Positions 11,862-23,498 are shown, counted from the stretch's first letter. The stretch: DNA of 64,000 bases from Lytechinus variegatus (GCF_018143015.1 NC_054754.1:22258875-22322874); one strand, 5' to 3'. A program made the numbers and translations. The notes: a model not told the origin generated them from the sequence alone.

Positions 11862-13215
11862 GTAAGAAAATAGGATGTGATAGAATTAGTTAGTTGTCAA
11901 AAGTCATTTGGGCAAACTGGTTTAGAGATATTTTCATAAGCTTAATTATAATTTCGCAGTAATTCACTAAAAATGATGTTCATTTACTTTTTTTTTCATG
12001 TGAGATTATGGTGTCTATCAGTTTGTATTTTCAAAAATCTTTTTATTTTGTTTTTTTTATTTTGTTAGATATTATTGAAGGGAGATGATTTCGTTTTTGA
12101 ATTCGATCCATCCAGCACGACCAAGTTTTCATTTTCTGTTCATAAAAATGAAATAGAATTCACCCTTAAGATGAAGGTGAGTATATCAGTGAAACTTCAC
12201 TGTGATATTATTCAAAATTATTAAAACAGATAATTTCATACAGCATAGTCATGCAAATTTGAACAAAATAAAGCTTCGAATGGAGTTAATACTTGACACC
12301 TGCTTGAAGAACAAAGTTGATAAATGTGAATGCTGCCCTCTATGTGCTATTTTAATACTTAGACCGTACCTTCTCAAAATCAGACAAGTGTTAATAAACT
12401 ATGGGCTTATCGAAATTTCATATTAAATTAACCGTTCCACTTATACAAACCTAATAAGGTATGTAAAAAAATCCTCTTGGGGCTAAACTTATGGTTATGG
12501 TTATCAAGTCAATACATAAGCCCTATGCATAAATGCTCTATCATTTCCAATTTCACTGCTTTGTGAAGACAATAAGGGAGAAGAAAATAAAGTAAATTTC
12601 GTCTTTTTTTTCTCACGTATGAAAATAGTCTTCTCTCCAACTCATCACTCATTTCTACATGTAATTCTCTTTTCTTTTTTTAAGGAAGGAGAACGGGTCT
12701 TGCAGGGGGGAGTACAGCCTCAGGACACATCTGAGATTGTAAGTGATCGGAGCTTCAGTCTTTCTTTCCTTTTTTTACTTTTATTTTGAGTTCATCTTTG
12801 CTAGAGGAGGCGGGGAGGGGGTGATTGTTAATTTTCGTCAGTGTTACAATAGCAAAAACCAAGTTCTTGTTTAAGTGTAACGCACTGGATCTAACACTCG
12901 ATTTTCGAGGCCACGAGCCACACAAAACAATTCACGACAACGAAACAAAGGTAGAAGAAAAAGGAAAATACGTGACATGATAGTATTTCCTGAATTTTAT
13001 GTTAACATCAATCGCAGATTTTTTTTATCAAAAAGGGTGATTTTTGTTCGCTCGCTTAGCTCGTGTGCAGCCTTTTAGTAATTTTCCCCATAGCTTATGT
13101 CCAGCACCCTTAGAATTATCGATTCATTATGCTACTGATAATTTCACATTTATTGTTCATTATTCATTTTCAATTTTGTTTTATATTATCATAGGGTCCT
13201 CTCCGATCTGTCTGA
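11805..13215 (+). CDS. Uncharacterised small gene, spliced (about 79 residues)
   Basis: The model joins 11805-11861, 12069-12176, 12685-12738 and 13195-13215. The first three exons hold 19, 36 and 18 whole codons. Every junction is phase 0 with good donors (GTAAGA, GTGAGT, GTAAGT) and T-rich acceptors (TTTCTAG, TTTTGTTAG, TTTTTTTAAG). Three consecutive phase-0 exons without a stop would be an unlikely accident. The predicted protein starts MASQHRETYPSDRDN. It continues with an alternating hydrophobic/polar stretch containing FVFEFDPSSTTKFSF and HKNEIEFTLKMK, which suggests beta strands, and then EGERVLQGGVQ. There is no signal peptide or membrane segment. The last exon (GPLRSV, stop) is the weakest part: the real gene could continue elsewhere. 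An AATAAA near 13349 could serve polyadenylation. I do not recognise the family. Confidence 0.5.
12069..12176 (+). CDS. Unknown gene, coding exon 2
   Basis: A polypyrimidine tract ending TTTTGTTAG precedes 36 open codons ending LKMK, then a GTGAGT donor. The other two frames contain early stops, so phase 0 is required and matches the upstream exon. Confidence 0.55.
12685..12738 (+). CDS. Unknown gene, coding exon 3
   Basis: Eighteen codons after TTTTTTTAAG, ending in a GTAAGT donor (QPQDTSEI at the end). An alternative acceptor three bases downstream would remove one Glu without changing the frame. Confidence 0.45.
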
Positions 13216-13305
13216 AGAGGGAACGTCAAGTTTCATTTCGGATTACCCGAGGAATTCTCGCCATTACAGTTGGGAGGGGGGGGGGGGTAGAGGTTGATGG
13301 AAAGA

Positions 13306-13480
13306 CATTCATTTACTTTACAAATAGCATATATCCACAATTTTCTGAAATAAACTCCTGAATTATGTTACTGTAATCTGCCGGCGTGTTTTGTATATGA
13401 CGATTTTCGCCATAAGCGGAAAATTATCTTGCCTGTATCATAATGCTAACAGCAACCCGTTTTTGTTTGTTTGTTTTTGC
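13306..13480 (+). repeat. Direct repeat copy A
   Basis: This segment (CATTTACTTTACAAATAGCA ... TCATAATGCTAACAGCAAC, then a GTTTGTTT tract) recurs 1829 bp downstream at 15135 with moderate divergence. The two copies bracket the inverted-repeat element at 13481-15117. It may be part of a larger transposon present twice. Confidence 0.6.
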
Positions 13481-15117
13481 CACTGGCGTAAATCCGTGTT
13501 GATGGGTGGGGGGATGACTGAAATATTTTGGCATTTTTTTTTGCAATCATGTATTTAGATATGCAAGGAATTGTCATTGATATGTCCACTGTGGTGTACC
13601 GTGGGTCACGGCATTGTGGGGACCTAGCTCATTTGACAGTTATACTGACCTAATTGAGAAATTTTAAGGACAATGTCATTAAACGGATATGTATCTCACT
13701 GATCAAATAATGCGAGCGCTAAGCGCGAGCTGAATTTTTTTCATATTCACACCTAAAAAGGGACATTATAATCAAATTTGTGTAATCACGATAGGTACCT
13801 GTCTTGCTAAATAAAGCGATCGCGAAGCGCGAGCTGAAATTTTCGCATATTTTGGCCCCAAACAGCGAGATTTTAAGGAAATTATTTTAGGAATCCATTA
13901 AGAGTATGCATATCTCACCATAGTCATAGAATGCGAGTGCCAAGCGCTTGCTGATTTTATTATAATTACATCTGAACACATGAAACACTTTTTGTAGTCA
14001 TTGCAATCATGAAAATGATACGCATCTCACTAATTAAATATTGCGAGCGCGAAGTGCGAGCTGAAAATTTAGACAATTTAGACCTGAAGTGGGGCATTCT
14101 AAGGTTTCCTTGTAGGAAGTAACTGGGACCATACGTAGTCAAATGATGCGAGCGCGAAGCGCGAGCTGAAAATTCTTGATATTCAGATCAGAAGAATGGA
14201 CATTTTAAGGACTGATTTTAGGAATTCATGAAGAGCAGACATATCTCACCAATCCACTAATGCGAACGCAATCACGGACAGGAAATATTTTATATATATG
14301 AAGACCTTAACATGGGGCAATCACTTTTTGAGTCATGTAAAAGAAGCATATGTCACTAAATAAAACAATGATAACTCAAGTGCTAGGAAATATATTTGGT
14401 TTATATTGACTTGAAAACGGTATGGTTTAGTACTTCAGGATTAGATATCTCGTTAAACAGACAATGCGAGCACCAGGAACTATGAAGACGTAGGCCCTGG
14501 GCAAATTATGTTTCATAAAGTTAAGATAAAAATGTTTCTTATGTAATGTAACATAATTATAATATAACATCGTAATGAATAATATTTTCTTCTTTCCCAC
14601 TACGTCTCACTTCCTTTCTCCCTCTTTTCTCTTTTCCCCCTTTTTTGGGGTCAGCCGATGGAGGGGGGGTATGTGCCCCCCGTAGTTACGCCACTCTATA
14701 TCCATATGGCAAATACCCCTCAAATATATTATTATTTTTCTTACCCCATGATGGTTCAATGGTTTTATTAGAGATTACATAAAAATTGACTTTCCATCTT
14801 AATCCCTTCCCAAAGACCCCAACATTGATGAATTAGAAGAAACGAGGGTTTCTCTTCAATGTTATAATAAGGACATAAGTATTTCGTTTGGAAATGGTGA
14901 ACTGGCTCTTTATTTGCATTTCATGTTTCAATAATATTGTTTTATTTGTTAAGCGGTATATTAGGAAGAATTTTTACCAAGAAAGCAACTATCTCTTGCG
15001 CTTTTTTTTTTGTTCATTTCTTTCGTAAAAAGTGGGGGATGTTGTACAGGCCATCCCCCCTTCTCAAAAAGTGGGAGGGATATATCCCCCTATCCCCCCG
15101 GGATTTACGCCAGTGGT
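13481..15117. mobile_element. Nested element with CACTGGCGTAAATCC inverted ends
   Basis: The left end reads CACTGGCGTAAATCC. The right end at 15102-15117 is GGATTTACGCCAGTGG. A second matching end, ACGCCACT, lies at 14689-14696, so two elements or a nested pair may be present. Just inside the ends are G-rich or C-rich blocks, as in several other elements of this window. The interior holds the tandem array at 13711-14280. No transposase-like coding was seen. Confidence 0.55.
13711..14280 (+). repeat. Tandem repeat of about 110 bp with a GCGAGCGCGAAGCGCGAGC core
   Basis: Six units start near 13711, 13817, 13931, 14042, 14147 and 14261, a period of about 105-115 bp. Each has the near-palindromic core TGCGAGCGCGAAGCGCGAGC followed by TGAAAATT. 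The rest of the unit (ATCTCACTAATCAAAT type) is AT-rich and more diverged. The GC-rich cores stand out against the background. Confidence 0.8.
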
Positions 15118-15134
15118 TTTTGCCCTGGGCTAGA

Positions 15135-15311
15135 CAATCATTTACTTTACAAATTGCATATATTCACTTTTTTAGTATTAAACGCCGGAAATATTTTACT
15201 GGGTAATCCCATTGTTCTGTATATGACCACGATTTTTTTGTCAAAAGGGAACAATTATATCTGCTTATCATAATGCTAAAGGCAACGCGTTTTGTTTGGT
15301 TTTTTTTGCCA
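15135..15311 (+). repeat. Direct repeat copy B
   Basis: Second copy of the 13306 segment (CATTTACTTTACAAATTGCA ... TCATAATGCTAAAGGCAAC, then GTTTGGTTTTTT). It is followed by GCCAGGGGATTCGCCAGGGG where copy A is followed by GCCACTGGCG. Confidence 0.6.
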
Positions 15312-15606
15312 GGGGATTCGCCAGGGGATTTTAATGGGAGGGGTGCCTGAATTCAAATCATGGTAGGGGAGGAGGCACATCCCATCCGTGCCCCCCCCCC
15401 CCCCACCTTTGAGAGCCATAGTAAATATTCCGTTCTTATACTAGTGTGCCCACTTTTGATGTTGTGTAACAGTTACTGAAATGATGGATATAATCCAGGC
15501 GAATAAAATCATGATTAATGCCCTCTAATCGCGCTGTCGTTTATATTGGACTATTTTTGTGTAATTATTGGTAGTCGAGCTTAATAGCAGCTTAAAAACA
15601 GAAAAG

Positions 15607-16270
15607 TGATTATGATCATTATCATGACAATGATGACGGTGATGATTGTGATGATGATGACGATGATTGTGATGTTGATAGTGATAATGATAATGGTGAT
15701 GATGACGATGATAATGATTATGAATATGATGATGGTGACAATGATGATCATGTTGATGATGATGGCGATGATAATGATGATGGTGATGGTAATGGTGATG
15801 ATGATGACGATGATTGCGATGGTGGGAGTGATGATTTTTAATATGATGGTGATGATAATGATGGTGATGATTTTGTTGATGATTATGATGATGATAATAA
15901 TTGCGATGGTGGTAGTGATTACGATGATTATGAATATGATGATGGTAATGATCGTGTTGTTGATGATGATGATGATGATGACGATGGTAACGATGATGGT
16001 TATGATGATAATTATAATAATGATGATTGCGATGGTGGTGGTGATAATAATTATGAATATGTTGATGATGGTAATGATGATGATCATGATGGTGATGTAA
16101 ATGATGATTGTTATGATTATATTGATGGTGATTATTTTGATGTTAATGATCGTGTTGATGATGAAGATGATGACGATAATGGTGTTGTGTTGATGACGAT
16201 AGTGATAATGACGATGTTGGTAATGAAAGTGATGTTGACGATGTCCCTGATGATGACGATGATAAGGAGG
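15607..16270. repeat. Imperfect GAT/GAC trinucleotide array
   Basis: About 660 bp of degenerate (GAT)n, with Met-rich and Ile-rich open frames on opposite strands that are low-complexity artefacts. It is the second large array of this kind in the window. Confidence 0.9.
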
Positions 16271-16556
16271 ATGAAGTTTGTGGTGTACAGGTGATAATTG
16301 TGGGGCTTTTTTTCTTTAAACCCCTTCCGATTAACTTTATCAATATTCAGCACAATGCGCACATTGAATCACATAACACAAAATGATTAATGAATGAATT
16401 CAAGAAATTTTTATTTTTTGTTATTGATTTTACAAACATATATATTTTGGACTGAAATAATATCCAAGTTGGATAAAAAAAAAGACTCACTGAAGACAAC
16501 CACCCGTACACCCAATCATACCAACCATCATTAGGGATGCCAGTTGGAATTGATCA

Positions 16557-16703
16557 GGGGCCCGTTGCAGAAAGAGTTGCAATCAATCGCAACTCTAAAA
16601 ATGATGCGAAACTTGATTTTCAAGCAATCAACAGCGCGCATTTTTGACTTGCGATTGATTTTTTGACTTGCGTTTAAACGCAACTCTTTCTGCAACAGAC
16701 CCC
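16557..16703. mobile_element. Short palindromic MITE (GGGGCCCGTTGCAGAAAGAG)
   Basis: The left arm GGGGCCCGTTGCAGAAAGAG and right arm CTCTTTCTGCAACAGACCCC are inverted copies with few changes, and the inner arms (GCAATCAATCGCAA, TTGCGATTGATT) also pair. About 147 bp, noncoding. A left-arm relic occurs near 4345, and longer relatives lie at 33115, 35297, 36000 and 50883. Confidence 0.7.
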
Positions 16704-16721
16704 AGAGGGCCTGTATGCAGG

Positions 16722-18022
16722 CGCGTAGCCGGGGGGGCGGTGGGGGCGGTCGCCCCCCCAAAACGTCCCCAAAAAGAAAAAAAAGGAAAAAAGAGAGGAG
16801 AAAAGGAAAAGGAAAGGGAGGAAAGGGAAGAAAGGAAGGTAGCTTTGTGTTTTTTTTATTCTTTATTTTTTTCTCAAAAGAGAAACTCCTTCACTCTTCT
16901 TGCTCTAAATCTATATATGACTTTTGCTTCCGCGCTGCGCGCGGTTAGATGGCAATATTGAAGTTCTCCATTGTTTCCCCACCTTTTCTCTAGACCTGTT
17001 TTTCCACCTCAGCTATGTGCTTCTTGCCAGTTAAAGTTAAAATTGTATACATTAGGGTATGAATTTGAGTAAGGTTAGACCGAAGTAAATATATGAAGTT
17101 ATCTTTTTTTTCAATTGATCGCGCAACTTCTGGTCTGGTCGGCTCCGGGCGGGTAAAATCTTTATATCAGTTTCTGCCGTCACCTACATAAAGTCAACTT
17201 CTCCCGCTTTTCAGCTCATTACTAAACAACCATAATTTTGGGGCAAACGGGTTCCTAATTTCGTTCGTGTCGTATTAAATAAAGTACAATATTTTTATCA
17301 AATTGTATTAAACGTCATGTCATTTCCCTGTATACATTCATCTCCTGTCCTGTTATGCGCCCTCATTTTGAAATTTTGAATGACACTTAAGTTTCTTTAT
17401 ATTCAAAATGAAGCGCTTCAGGATAAGTAAAAAAAAATTAGGCATGTTTTTTATATAGATAGATAGTTTCAATAAATCGCAGAAGCGATTTGCGCACTAA
17501 ATTCCTTTTAATGAAGTTCAATAATCTTAGAAAATCAATTGAATTATAGAGCCGATTGGGTATTCATCTACATTTGATGAAACGTCCGCCCGTTGAAATT
17601 TCAGAGTTTCATTGCTCTGCGCGGGGAGGAATATCTTCCTCTACCAATCTTCTCTGTTTTGCGAGTTAAAAATATGCACTGTTGCTAAATTGTTTGTAAT
17701 CAATGATCTGATCTTTCCAAAGAAAGTATTCTATATATCTTTGAGAAAACCCTTTTCTCGGGACCTTTTTTATGTCAAGAAAAATTGATAAAACGCTTTA
17801 GCTTCCGCGCTTCGCGCGGATTTATTATCATTTTAATTTCCTCCATTGTATACCTCTTTTGTGCATTCACAATCATTTGAAAACAAGGTTCAAAATCGCA
17901 ATATAGTCGAATTGGAGGTACTAGAGACAAGAGAAACGGCTCCTTTTCATTTTAATTTATGAAACACTAAAAGCTTCGCGCTTTGCGCGGGAGGGGAAAC
18001 TCCCCCTCCCTGCACCCACCCA
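16722..18022. repeat. G/C-terminal repeat element with CGCGC palindromes
   Basis: Begins GCGCGTAGCCGGGGGGGCGG and ends near GGGGAAACTCCCCCTCCC. Inside, the phrase TTCCGCGCTGCGCGCGG recurs in variants near 16928 and 17802, and TTCGCGCTTTGCGCGG near 17975. The rest is AT-rich. This is probably a degenerate DNA-transposon relic. The Arg/Lys/Gly-rich open frames at its left end are base-composition artefacts. Confidence 0.45.
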
Positions 18023-18124
18023 GGCCAATTTATTTCACCTCGTCCTCCAAACATACATGTTTCCTTTTCAATTATCTTCCCTTTCTGTTTGGTTTCGATC
18101 TAGAAAGAAAGCAAAAGCATATGA

Positions 18125-18561
18125 GGTGATTGATGACATCACACACTCACTACTACTTTTGTATATTTTATTGTATGAAATTTGAAATATTGACTTTTTC
18201 CTCATTGTCCAAATTGAAACAAAGTATTATTCCTACCTTTACATGTAAAATCACAATTGTTTTAACATTTAATGCTTCAGTTCAGTTGGTCCTTGCTGTC
18301 AAACCTGTTTAAATTGAAATATTGTACAATTAAAAGAAAAAAAAGGATCATTGAGTAATGGACATCATCGACTCACTCATTAGCATGTCACTGATTTTTT
18401 GCATTTAACTATATTTTGAAAATGTGCCAAACGTTAACATGGTTAAAAGGTCTAGCTTTCTTATCTTACATCCAATTTTTATGACATTTTCAGTGTTAGG
18501 CTTGTTTGATTTTTCTCTTTTGATTCAAATCAACATTTTTCTTGGATGGACTTGACCTTAA
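18125..18561. mobile_element. Partial TTAA hairpin element
   Basis: The right half ends GGATGGACTTGACC followed by TTAA at 18558. Inside are the family motifs ATGACATCACACACTCACTA and TTCAGTGTTAGGCTTGTTTG. The left terminus is not recognisable. Confidence 0.6.
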
Positions 18562-19074
18562 TGGTCAAGTCCACCTCAGATAAATGATTTGAAGCAATTC
18601 GGTTATTTTTAACAAAATAGTTATATAAACGAGCCAGTTACATCCAAATGAGAGATTCGATGATGTCACTCACTCCCTATTTCTTATGTTTTTTTATTGT
18701 TTGAATTATACAATATTTCAATTCTTTCGAATTTGACCTCCTTGCCTGAAGTGCAAAATGTTAAAATAATGGAATTCCACGTGTTCTGGGAGGAATGAAA
18801 CTTTATTTCACATGACAATGACGGGAAAAAAAATATGTCATACTTCATATAATAAAATACAAAAGAAATAGTGAGTGAGTGATGTCATCAGTTCCTCATT
18901 TGCATACCGACCGAGATGTGCATATAACTGTTTTGTGAAATGAAGCAAAACTTTAAAATGCCATAACTTTCTGATTTTACATCCGATTTTGATGAAATTT
19001 TCAGTGTTAGGCTTGTTTGATTTTTTCTCTTTTTTATTCAAATCAACATTTTTCTTAGATGGACTTGACCTTCA
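18558..19074. mobile_element. TTAA hairpin element, joined to its neighbour
   Basis: Starts at the shared TTAA with TGGTCAAGTCCACCTCAGA and ends TTAGATGGACTTGACC followed by TTCA. Internal arms carry GATGTCACTCACTCCCTATT on the left and AGTGAGTGAGTGATGTCATC on the right, which are inverted copies. An internal open frame is noncoding repeat sequence. Confidence 0.7.
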
Positions 19075-19343
19075 TCATACATCACATCCCAGACTTTACT
19101 TCCATCACAATGAATATGTTTGTAAACCTATAATCATTTCATGTTTTATAAAGAGTAAATATTTCATTTGTACGGTACTACAAGTTTGGAATTGGCCATT
19201 TTGGTCCACAACTATTGATAATCACACACCAGGCAATAGACATATCACGATGACATCTTTTTAAAATCAATACCCAATTTTAATTTGTTGTTCAACAAAA
19301 GGCTGGGGTAGACTTTCCTTCAAGGCACAATGTCAACATCCTT

Positions 19344-19760
19344 ATGCCACTACAGAATGACAAGAAATCTTTAGAAATGAAATTAATTTCATTCATGAAA
19401 CTGCTACATAGTCATCAAAATGCAGTATACACTAATGCTTTGAATTTGTATACAACTAGCTTATACTCTGAACTTACAGTGAAATGGATGCCACATCTGG
19501 GATTTTTGCTCCGTGGCCTACATAGGACTCCAGAACACAGAAAACGTATTAAAGACGCCCGTCAAATGACAAAGAACAACTGGGAGGACTTTGTCTAAAA
19601 TCAGTGTACCGGAACAGCAATTTTGTCCTACATTTCGGAGCAGGAGAAACACTGCAAATAGGTCGTTTGCAAAAAAATCCAGGAATAAACTGCTCTCTAG
19701 ATTCACCAAATTACGACAAAGACTTGCCTTTGTTGTTCTTTGTCATGATGGACATTTTCA
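19344..19760 (+). other. Unclassified open region, possible degenerate coding remnant
   Basis: An 84-codon open frame at 19344-19598 contains YTNALNLYTTSLYSELT and HRKRIKDARQMTKNNWEDF. Immediately downstream, in another frame, is a basic stretch with RSFAKKSRNKLLSRFTKLRQ. The composition looks more protein-like than the surrounding repeats, but I recognise no family and see no splice sites that join the parts. It could be a decayed retrocopy or an unknown element. Confidence 0.2.
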
Positions 19761-19761
19761 A

Positions 19762-20047
19762 TAATAATAATAATAGGCATTTATATAGCGCCATCTATCT
19801 AGAAATATTCTATTCCGAGGCGCGTTTTTTATTATTATTATTACCCCGGCTTTAGATTGAGCTGCCTTTCAGCGCTCATGCATTCAAGGAATTAATCCTG
19901 CCGGGTACCCATTCACCTCACGTGAGTAAAGTGCAGCACAATGTGGATACATTTCTTGCTGAAGGAAATTACGCCATGGCTGGGATTCGAACCCACGACC
20001 CTCTGTTTCAAAGTCAGAAGACTTATCAACTGGGCCACAACGCTCCA
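19762..20047 (-). mobile_element. tRNA-derived SINE (GTGGCCCAG family)
   Basis: Read on the minus strand: AGCGTTGTGGCCCAGTTGAT (A-box region), GGGTCGTGGGTTCGAATCCC (B-box region), then a body with TTTCCTTCAGCAAGAAATG and ATTGTGCTGCAC. It ends GGCGCTATATAAATGCC plus an ATT tail. Full length, and closely similar to the copy at 56980. Confidence 0.85.
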
Positions 20048-20292
20048 CAATACATTTTATTTGTTCTTGAATCCTCTTTATGTTGATGAGCGAAAACTCC
20101 TTAAATTTGAATTGATATACATACAACATTACTAGAGTTAGATCATAATAAACTCAAATTTTATCAAAATTTTAACACCTCTTTTAATGCCCTAAAGGTT
20201 TGTTTATCACTTTTCCAGCCCATCACCACATTATACATATATGAAACTGTATATTATGTCCTAAAACTCTTATGGTGTGCATAATATGATGA

Positions 20293-20790
20293 TTAAAGGG
20301 GAAGTTCACCCTGAAGAAAACTTTGTTGTAAAAATAGCAGAAAAAATAGTAAAAAATATTGGTGAAGGTTTGAGGAAAATCCGTTAAAGAGTAAGAAAGT
20401 TATAAGAGTTCAAAATTTTGGATTTATGACGTCAAGCAGTTGCCCCATGTATTATGTAATATAAAATGCATGAATTTCAAATTTTGTATGGTTCCTGATG
20501 ACTTAATTTTGTTTTCTATCATGATCGGGTGTGAAATGATTTGTCTATTGATATACAAAAAGTACAGTGAAAGCCTTTTTAAATTTTCTGAGAAAATGAC
20601 ATTTCATTGATTTTTTACCATTCGCTATGCAGGAATGCTGCTAGCATATCACGTCACAAATCAAATAACTGAAATTGTAATAACTTTTTAATTATTTGAT
20701 TAATTTTTCTCAAACCTTTGGCAATATCTTTTATTATTTTTTCTGCTATTTTTACCATAAACTTTTTGTCAGGGTGAACTTCCCCTTTAA
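20293..20790. mobile_element. TTAA hairpin element (AGGGGAAGTTCACCCTG)
   Basis: Exact TTAA at both ends, flanking the inverted repeats AGGGGAAGTTCACCCTG and CAGGGTGAACTTCCCCT. The inner arms, such as AAAAATAGCAGAAAAAATAG against a CTATTTTT-type partner, continue the inversion for about 100 bp. TTAA duplication points to piggyBac- or Kolobok-type mobilisation. Noncoding. Confidence 0.85.
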
Positions 20791-21139
20791 AGAATCCATA
20801 TTTCAAGCTCAAACAAAACTAAAATAATAAATTGCGTTGTTTTTTCTCTCTTTTTGTCACAAAACCACAGTATGGAATTTGCTTAGAATTTGACTCATAA
20901 TATTAAACTTCTATACAGCTTTTTGATATGCAACCACTAAATTTGTAAGATAACTGTTTCTGTTAATTTTGTTTAAGGTAACTCTCGTAGGAACTCAGCA
21001 GGACAGCTCTTTTTTCTGGTAAAATGCTGGTATATAACCAATTAGACAGGAAACATTTTACATCTAAGTTAATCAGGTACACTGGCTGACCTTACAGATG
21101 TCAGATATTACTCTCTGTTTTTTTGTAAAAAGTGGAGTG

Positions 21140-21230
21140 CAATGGCAGAGCAGGGATTTGAATTCACAACCTTGGGACTATAATCCAATGCTCTAAACCA
21201 CTAGACCATACAACTCTTTAAAAGGTTCTG
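21140..21230 (-). other. tRNA-like head of a degenerate SINE
   Basis: The minus strand reads TATGGTCTAGTGGTTTAGAG (A-box-like) and GGTTGTGAATTCAAATCCC (B-box-like). No clear SINE body or tail follows, and the acceptor stem is poor, so a functional tRNA is unlikely. Confidence 0.45.
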
Positions 21231-21428
21231 TCTAAAGAACAATTAGAATGGTCCCATAAGAAGGCACAAGATAACTTTTTTTTTAATCTCAATTCATACT
21301 TTTCCAACATAATGAATGGCAGAAAACCCATCCACCGCCATAAAACTTTTGTAATATTGGAATGTAAGATGACACGAGAGTAAAGTTCCGATTACAGAGC
21401 TTATCAAAGCTTTAGACGCACTTTCAAA

Positions 21429-22003
21429 GAAACCAAAACCCAAGAAGAGAAGCAAACTTATTGGAAAGAGTAAAATGAGAGGAACAATTTTTTTTAAAAA
21501 GTTTCATCAAAATCGGTTATGAAAGAAGCCAGTTATGGACGTTTAAAATGTCTTGTACTATCTATGGGATCCTCAAATTGGAAACATGCTTCAAATTGGC
21601 TGATTTTGTGGATAACTCTCCATTTGTTTTGTACACAAATTTTCAGATTTTACTTGTTATCTTTCAAATTGCATCTTGCCTCCTTCTGAGCACAACATAT
21701 GTCATGGGAAATTATAATTCACACCACATATGTCAAGATCAGGATGAGATAATGTGAAATATGTAATATAAAGGAGAAAATCTGAAAATTTGTGTACAAA
21801 ACAAAGGGAGAGTTGTCCACAAAATCAGCAATTTAAAAGTGCGTTTGCCAATTTGAGGATCCCCATAGAAAGTACAACAAGACTTTTTAAATGTCCATAA
21901 CTGGCTTCTTTCATGAACGATTTTGATGAAAAATTTGTAAAAATTGTTCCTCTCATTTTACCCTTTCCAATAAGCTTGCTCCTTTTTGAAGGTTTTGGTT
22001 TCC
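21429..22003. mobile_element. Long foldback element (about 575 bp)
   Basis: The two halves are inverted copies over more than 200 bp each. Left-arm landmarks AACCAAAACC, AAACTTATTGGAAAGAGTAA, GAAGCCAGTTATGGAC and TTTTGTACACAAATTTTCAG all recur inverted in the right arm. No target duplication was identified. Transcribed, it would form a long hairpin RNA. Confidence 0.75.
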
Positions 22004-22880
22004 GTTAAGATGTAACAAACTCAATACAGGCTTTAAGCAAATCAAATCAGAAATATATCTGCCTACAATCCTAGAGGATATTTACATTATCGATGACAAA
22101 TAAGAAACACACACAATTTGAATACATTACGACATCAACATACATGTAAGGCATATACGGAAACTTTCATCAGTTGGGGATGATAAATTAAACAATTTTA
22201 AGCTTCAACCAACCACAGGCAGCAAACTTTGTGACTGATCAATTGGCTTGAGAAAGTCTACAGGAGAGGACGAAAGCTTGGCCAAAACGATCATTAAGGT
22301 CGGTGGAAGCCTAAAATTGAGGCACATGTAAGGCACAATTGTAAAAGTCAACACACGGGTAGAAAACCACATATAATATCAAGCATCACGGTGAAAAACA
22401 TCTTAATGTATTCAATATTTCTTGCAAATTCATATGCATCATGTTACATTATTCCCAATTCAATTTTAGATAATAATATAAAGTCGGATCGTACAAAAAC
22501 TTTTTGATATATGTGCCAATCATTCTATGTCATATATAGAAATCTGATATTGGTGAACTAGAAAAATGTACTTTCCTCAAAACAAAGTCATCCTACTTTC
22601 AGCCTCATCTCAGTCTGTCAAAAGTTAATCTTCACAGCCTGTATTGAAGTCAGCTTTGGTCTAAATCTTTTCTCAAATTATGGAACAACATTATGTCAAA
22701 TTTCACTGAAATTGTATTCATTTCGTGTATACTTACTTGTCAGTATAGTTATCACCAATTTTAGTGTGAAATGTGATTGACCTACCATTAGTTACCTGGT
22801 CAGAAGAAAAAATTCTTTACATCACGCTCCGAGTTAGACCTGAGTTCAACAAATGGGCCCATAATTCTTATCTCTAAATC
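22004..22880. other. No gene seen
   Basis: AT-rich sequence between two palindromic elements. Nothing recognisable. Confidence 0.5.
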
Positions 22881-23498
22881 TTAAAGGACAAGTCCACTTC
22901 ATGAAAATGTTGATTTGAATCAATAGAGAAAAAACCGACAAGTATAATGCTGAAAATTTCATCAAAATAGGATGTAAAATAAGAAAGTTGTGACATTTTA
23001 AAGTTTCGCTTATGTTTTACAAAATAGTTATTTGCACAATTAAGTCACAAGCAAACGAGAGAATCAATGATTTCCCTCACTCACTATTTCTTTTGTTTTT
23101 TTATTGTTCGAAATTACACATTACATGTATTTCAATTTTTGCAGATTTGACAATAAGGACCCACTTGACTGAACCATAAAATGTTAAGCAAAGGTAATTG
23201 AACATGTTCAAAGATAAATAAAACTTTGTTTCACTGGACAATGTGGAGAAAATTATAATATTTCATACTTCATATAATAAAATACAAAAGAAATAGTGAG
23301 CGAGTGATGTCATCAGTTCCGTCATTTGCATACTGACTGGGTTGTTCATATAACTGTTTTGTGAAATTAAAGCGAAACTTTAAAATGTCATAACTTTCTT
23401 ATTTTACATCCAATTTTGATGAAATTTTCAGTGTTATGCTTGTTGGATTTTTCTCTTTTTATCAAATCAAACTTTTGTTGGGGTGGACTTGTTCTTAA
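22881..23498. mobile_element. TTAA hairpin element (AGGACAAGTCCAC)
   Basis: TTAA at both ends, with left terminus AGGACAAGTCCAC and right terminus GTGGACTTGTTC. The arms carry the family motif CAAAATAGGATGTAAAATAA and its inverse TTATTTTACATCCAATTTTG. It is the best-preserved member of the family that also occupies 18125-19074 and 26457-27462. Confidence 0.8.

Noticed and set aside
13219..13361. Longer alternative end of the unknown gene reading through the G run
   Set aside because: It requires a different phase from the upstream exons and runs into a repeat that recurs at 15135.
15581..16100. Two open frames of about 165 codons on opposite strands
   Set aside because: Pure Ile/Thr or Met-rich low complexity from the GAT array.
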